This document shows positions 5,975 to 6,995 of a stretch of 6,995 bases of DNA, one piece after another. Under the pieces are notes generated by a model. That model was not told where the DNA came from. It saw only the letters and a list, made by a program, of their open reading frames with translations, and searched no databases. The DNA lies in contig DNBN01000024.1 in NCBI GenBank assembly GCA_003491845.1, forward strand, positions 1-6,995. The letters are read 5' to 3'. Source of the DNA: Porticoccaceae bacterium (GTDB lineage: Bacteria; Pseudomonadota; Gammaproteobacteria; Pseudomonadales; Porticoccaceae). Numbering within the stretch: the first letter of the stretch is position 1; the number at the start of each line of letters is the position of its first letter. The translations under genes and the position numbers were made by a program.

Positions 5975-6010
5975 AAGGAAGGGGCTAGCGGTGCTAGCTC
6001 TTTCTTTCTC
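5975..6010 (+). terminator. Hairpin with pyrimidine-rich tail between proteorhodopsin and the prenyl synthase
   Basis: Starting 17 nt after the proteorhodopsin stop, 5975-5989 can pair with 5993-6007 around a GGT loop. That makes 15 consecutive pairs, of which three are G-U. The strongest core is GGGCTAGC / GCTAGCTC (5982-5989 with 5993-6000), followed by TTTCTTTCTC (6001-6010), which has the layout of an intrinsic terminator with an imperfect T-tract. Because the next gene is on the same strand, it may be leaky and set the ratio of rhodopsin to carotenoid transcripts, or it may protect the rhodopsin mRNA 3' end. Confidence 0.65.
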
Positions 6011-6059
6011 AGCCTTTCCAAGGGCTGGCCAAAAAAGCAGTAATATAACTGCGTTAACG
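6010..6059 (+). repeat. Small inverted repeats between the terminator and the prenyl synthase
   Basis: Three short symmetric elements follow the main hairpin. CAGCCTT (6010-6016) pairs with AGGGCTG (6021-6027) with one G-U. GCAGT (6037-6041) pairs with ACTGC (6048-6052) around AATATA. CGTTAACG (6052-6059) is a perfect palindrome. TATAAC (6044-6049) resembles a -10 site, but no -35 was found at the right spacing. They could bind a regulator or be chance. Confidence 0.25.
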
Positions 6060-6069
6060 TAAAATCAAT

Positions 6070-6075
6070 GAAGGG
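6070..6075 (+). promoter_or_regulatory. Ribosome-binding site of the prenyl synthase
   Basis: GAAGGG lies 8 nt before the ATG at 6084-6086. The nearby ATG at 6068 is in another frame. Confidence 0.7.
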
Positions 6076-6083
6076 TACAAGCA

Positions 6084-6995
6084 ATGTCCCCATTAGATTC
6101 ATTACAAAAGGGGTTGGACCGGCTATCGCAGTTAAATAGTCTTTACGAACGTGAGATGCCTCATTTTCAGAGTTCTCTATTTGATGCGGCTCATTATCAT
6201 TTTAAAAATCCCGGAAAATCCTTCAGAGCATATCTTGCATTGTCATCAGGTGATGCTGTTAATCAGCACCCCAAAGACTCATTACATTGGGCAGCAGCCT
6301 GCGAGCTCTTGCACAATGCATCACTAGTACATGACGATATTAGCGATGCTAGTACTCATAGGCGCGGTCAAGCCAGCATTAGTCAACGGTTTGGTTCAGA
6401 CATGGCGTTATGCTTGGGTGACTGGATGATTGCAAAAGCCTTTGAGCTTGCAGCACGAAATTCAACACACAGTGGTCAATTAGTAGCACTGCTGGCAGGC
6501 GCAATGCAGGAAACCTGCAGCGGCCAAATCGCCGACATCGATCAACGCATGTATGCGCCAATTTCTGATTGGCAGCGAATTGCTAAAAACAAGACTGCTC
6601 CGCTGCTGATTGCCCCCATTAAAGGCGCCGCAATTTGTGCGGGGCTTGATAGTCATGCAAGAAATATAGACGCTTTGGTAGAGTTTTGTGGCTTGGCATA
6701 TCAAGGACGTAATGATATCGACGACATAGTCCCCTCAAGCCATTTATCCAGTGACCTCCATGGTCGTAAACCAAATCTTGTAGTAAGTATTTTTGCCAAT
6801 TTAGAAACAACCGACATTCAGGCTTTTAAACAGTGGTACTGTTCGATCGATCAACACCAAACTAATATATGGCAAAAACGGATCGCTTCGAGTGAAGCTA
6901 TTTTACATGCTAACCAAAGGGTGGAATCCTGGCTAGCGCAGGCGGAAAATTTGATACCCAATATTCCGTATCAGCTACAGCCGGTCACTAAAAGA
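6084..6995 (+). CDS. crtE: Polyprenyl synthetase, probable geranylgeranyl diphosphate synthase CrtE (open at right edge)
   Basis: This trans-isoprenyl diphosphate synthase is predicted to build the C20 precursor of carotenoids from IPP and allylic diphosphates in the cytoplasm. The frame is open for 304 codons from ATG 6084 to the window edge with no stop; family members are about 290-330 residues, so only the tail should be missing. Visible motifs are GKSFR (44-48, the GKxxRP site with Ala for Pro), the first Asp-rich motif HDDISD (83-88) followed by RRG (93-95), SGQIADID (146-153), KT (170-171), YQ (206-207) and HGRKPN (226-231). The second Asp-rich motif reads NDIDD (210-214), with Asn at its first Asp. 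Position behind proteorhodopsin, as in known rhodopsin-carotenoid clusters, supports crtE over farnesyl or octaprenyl synthase. Chain length cannot be read with certainty from the sequence. Confidence 0.88.
   Translation, partial: MSPLDSLQKGLDRLSQLNSLYEREMPHFQSSLFDAAHYHFKNPGKSFRAYLALSSGDAVNQHPKDSLHWAAACELLHNASLVHDDISDASTHRRGQASISQRFGSDMALCLGDWMIAKAFELAARNSTHSGQLVALLAGAMQETCSGQIADIDQRMYAPISDWQRIAKNKTAPLLIAPIKGAAICAGLDSHARNIDALVEFCGLAYQGRNDIDDIVPSSHLSSDLHGRKPNLVVSIFANLETTDIQAFKQWYCSIDQHQTNIWQKRIASSEAILHANQRVESWLAQAENLIPNIPYQLQPVTKR

Noticed and set aside
6379..6810. Minus-strand open frames opposite the prenyl synthase
   Set aside because: The plus-strand frame carries all prenyl synthase motifs and is open to the window edge; the antisense frames have none.

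Overview
The window looks like a chromosomal stretch of a marine gammaproteobacterium carrying a light-use gene cluster. The best guess is the SAR92 (HTCC2207-like) or a related oligotrophic lineage. That guess rests on gammaproteobacterial-type GlyA and RlmD sequences, moderate-to-low GC, a green-type proteorhodopsin and an adjoining carotenoid-type prenyl synthase. It is made from memory of gene order, not from a search.

Left part, minus strand (1-3486): reading right to left in the direction of transcription, there are a DUF3429 membrane protein, a DCC/DUF393 thiol-disulfide-type protein and a C-factor-like short-chain dehydrogenase. These three are packed with a 2-nt gap and a 4-nt ATGA overlap, so they form one operon. 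After a 92-nt gap comes rlmD (23S rRNA m5U methyltransferase). After a further 130 nt comes the 5' third of a gene half, glyA (serine hydroxymethyltransferase), which runs off the left edge. The rlmD-glyA gap holds a clustered set of TGACA/TGTCA half-sites over a plausible glyA promoter.

Middle (3487-4961): a 164-nt divergent intergenic region with a 10-bp-phased GTTACG repeat separates the DUF3429 operon from a plus-strand DASH-type cryptochrome/photolyase.

Right part, plus strand (4962-6995): a 307-nt leader rich in small repeats precedes a 229-residue proteorhodopsin. It has all the proton-pump residues, Leu at the spectral tuning site (green-absorbing) and no signal peptide. A long hairpin with a pyrimidine-rich tail follows. 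Then comes a polyprenyl (GGPP) synthase, probably crtE, still open at the right edge after 304 codons. CrtE would supply C20 prenyl diphosphate for carotenoid and hence retinal synthesis, giving the chromophore for the proteorhodopsin; crtI, crtB, crtY and blh are expected beyond the window.

No tRNA, rRNA, insertion sequence, CRISPR or phage feature was seen. The individual genes belong to known families. The less described parts are the cryptochrome-linked three-gene operon, the regulatory architecture around proteorhodopsin, and an altered second aspartate motif in the prenyl synthase.
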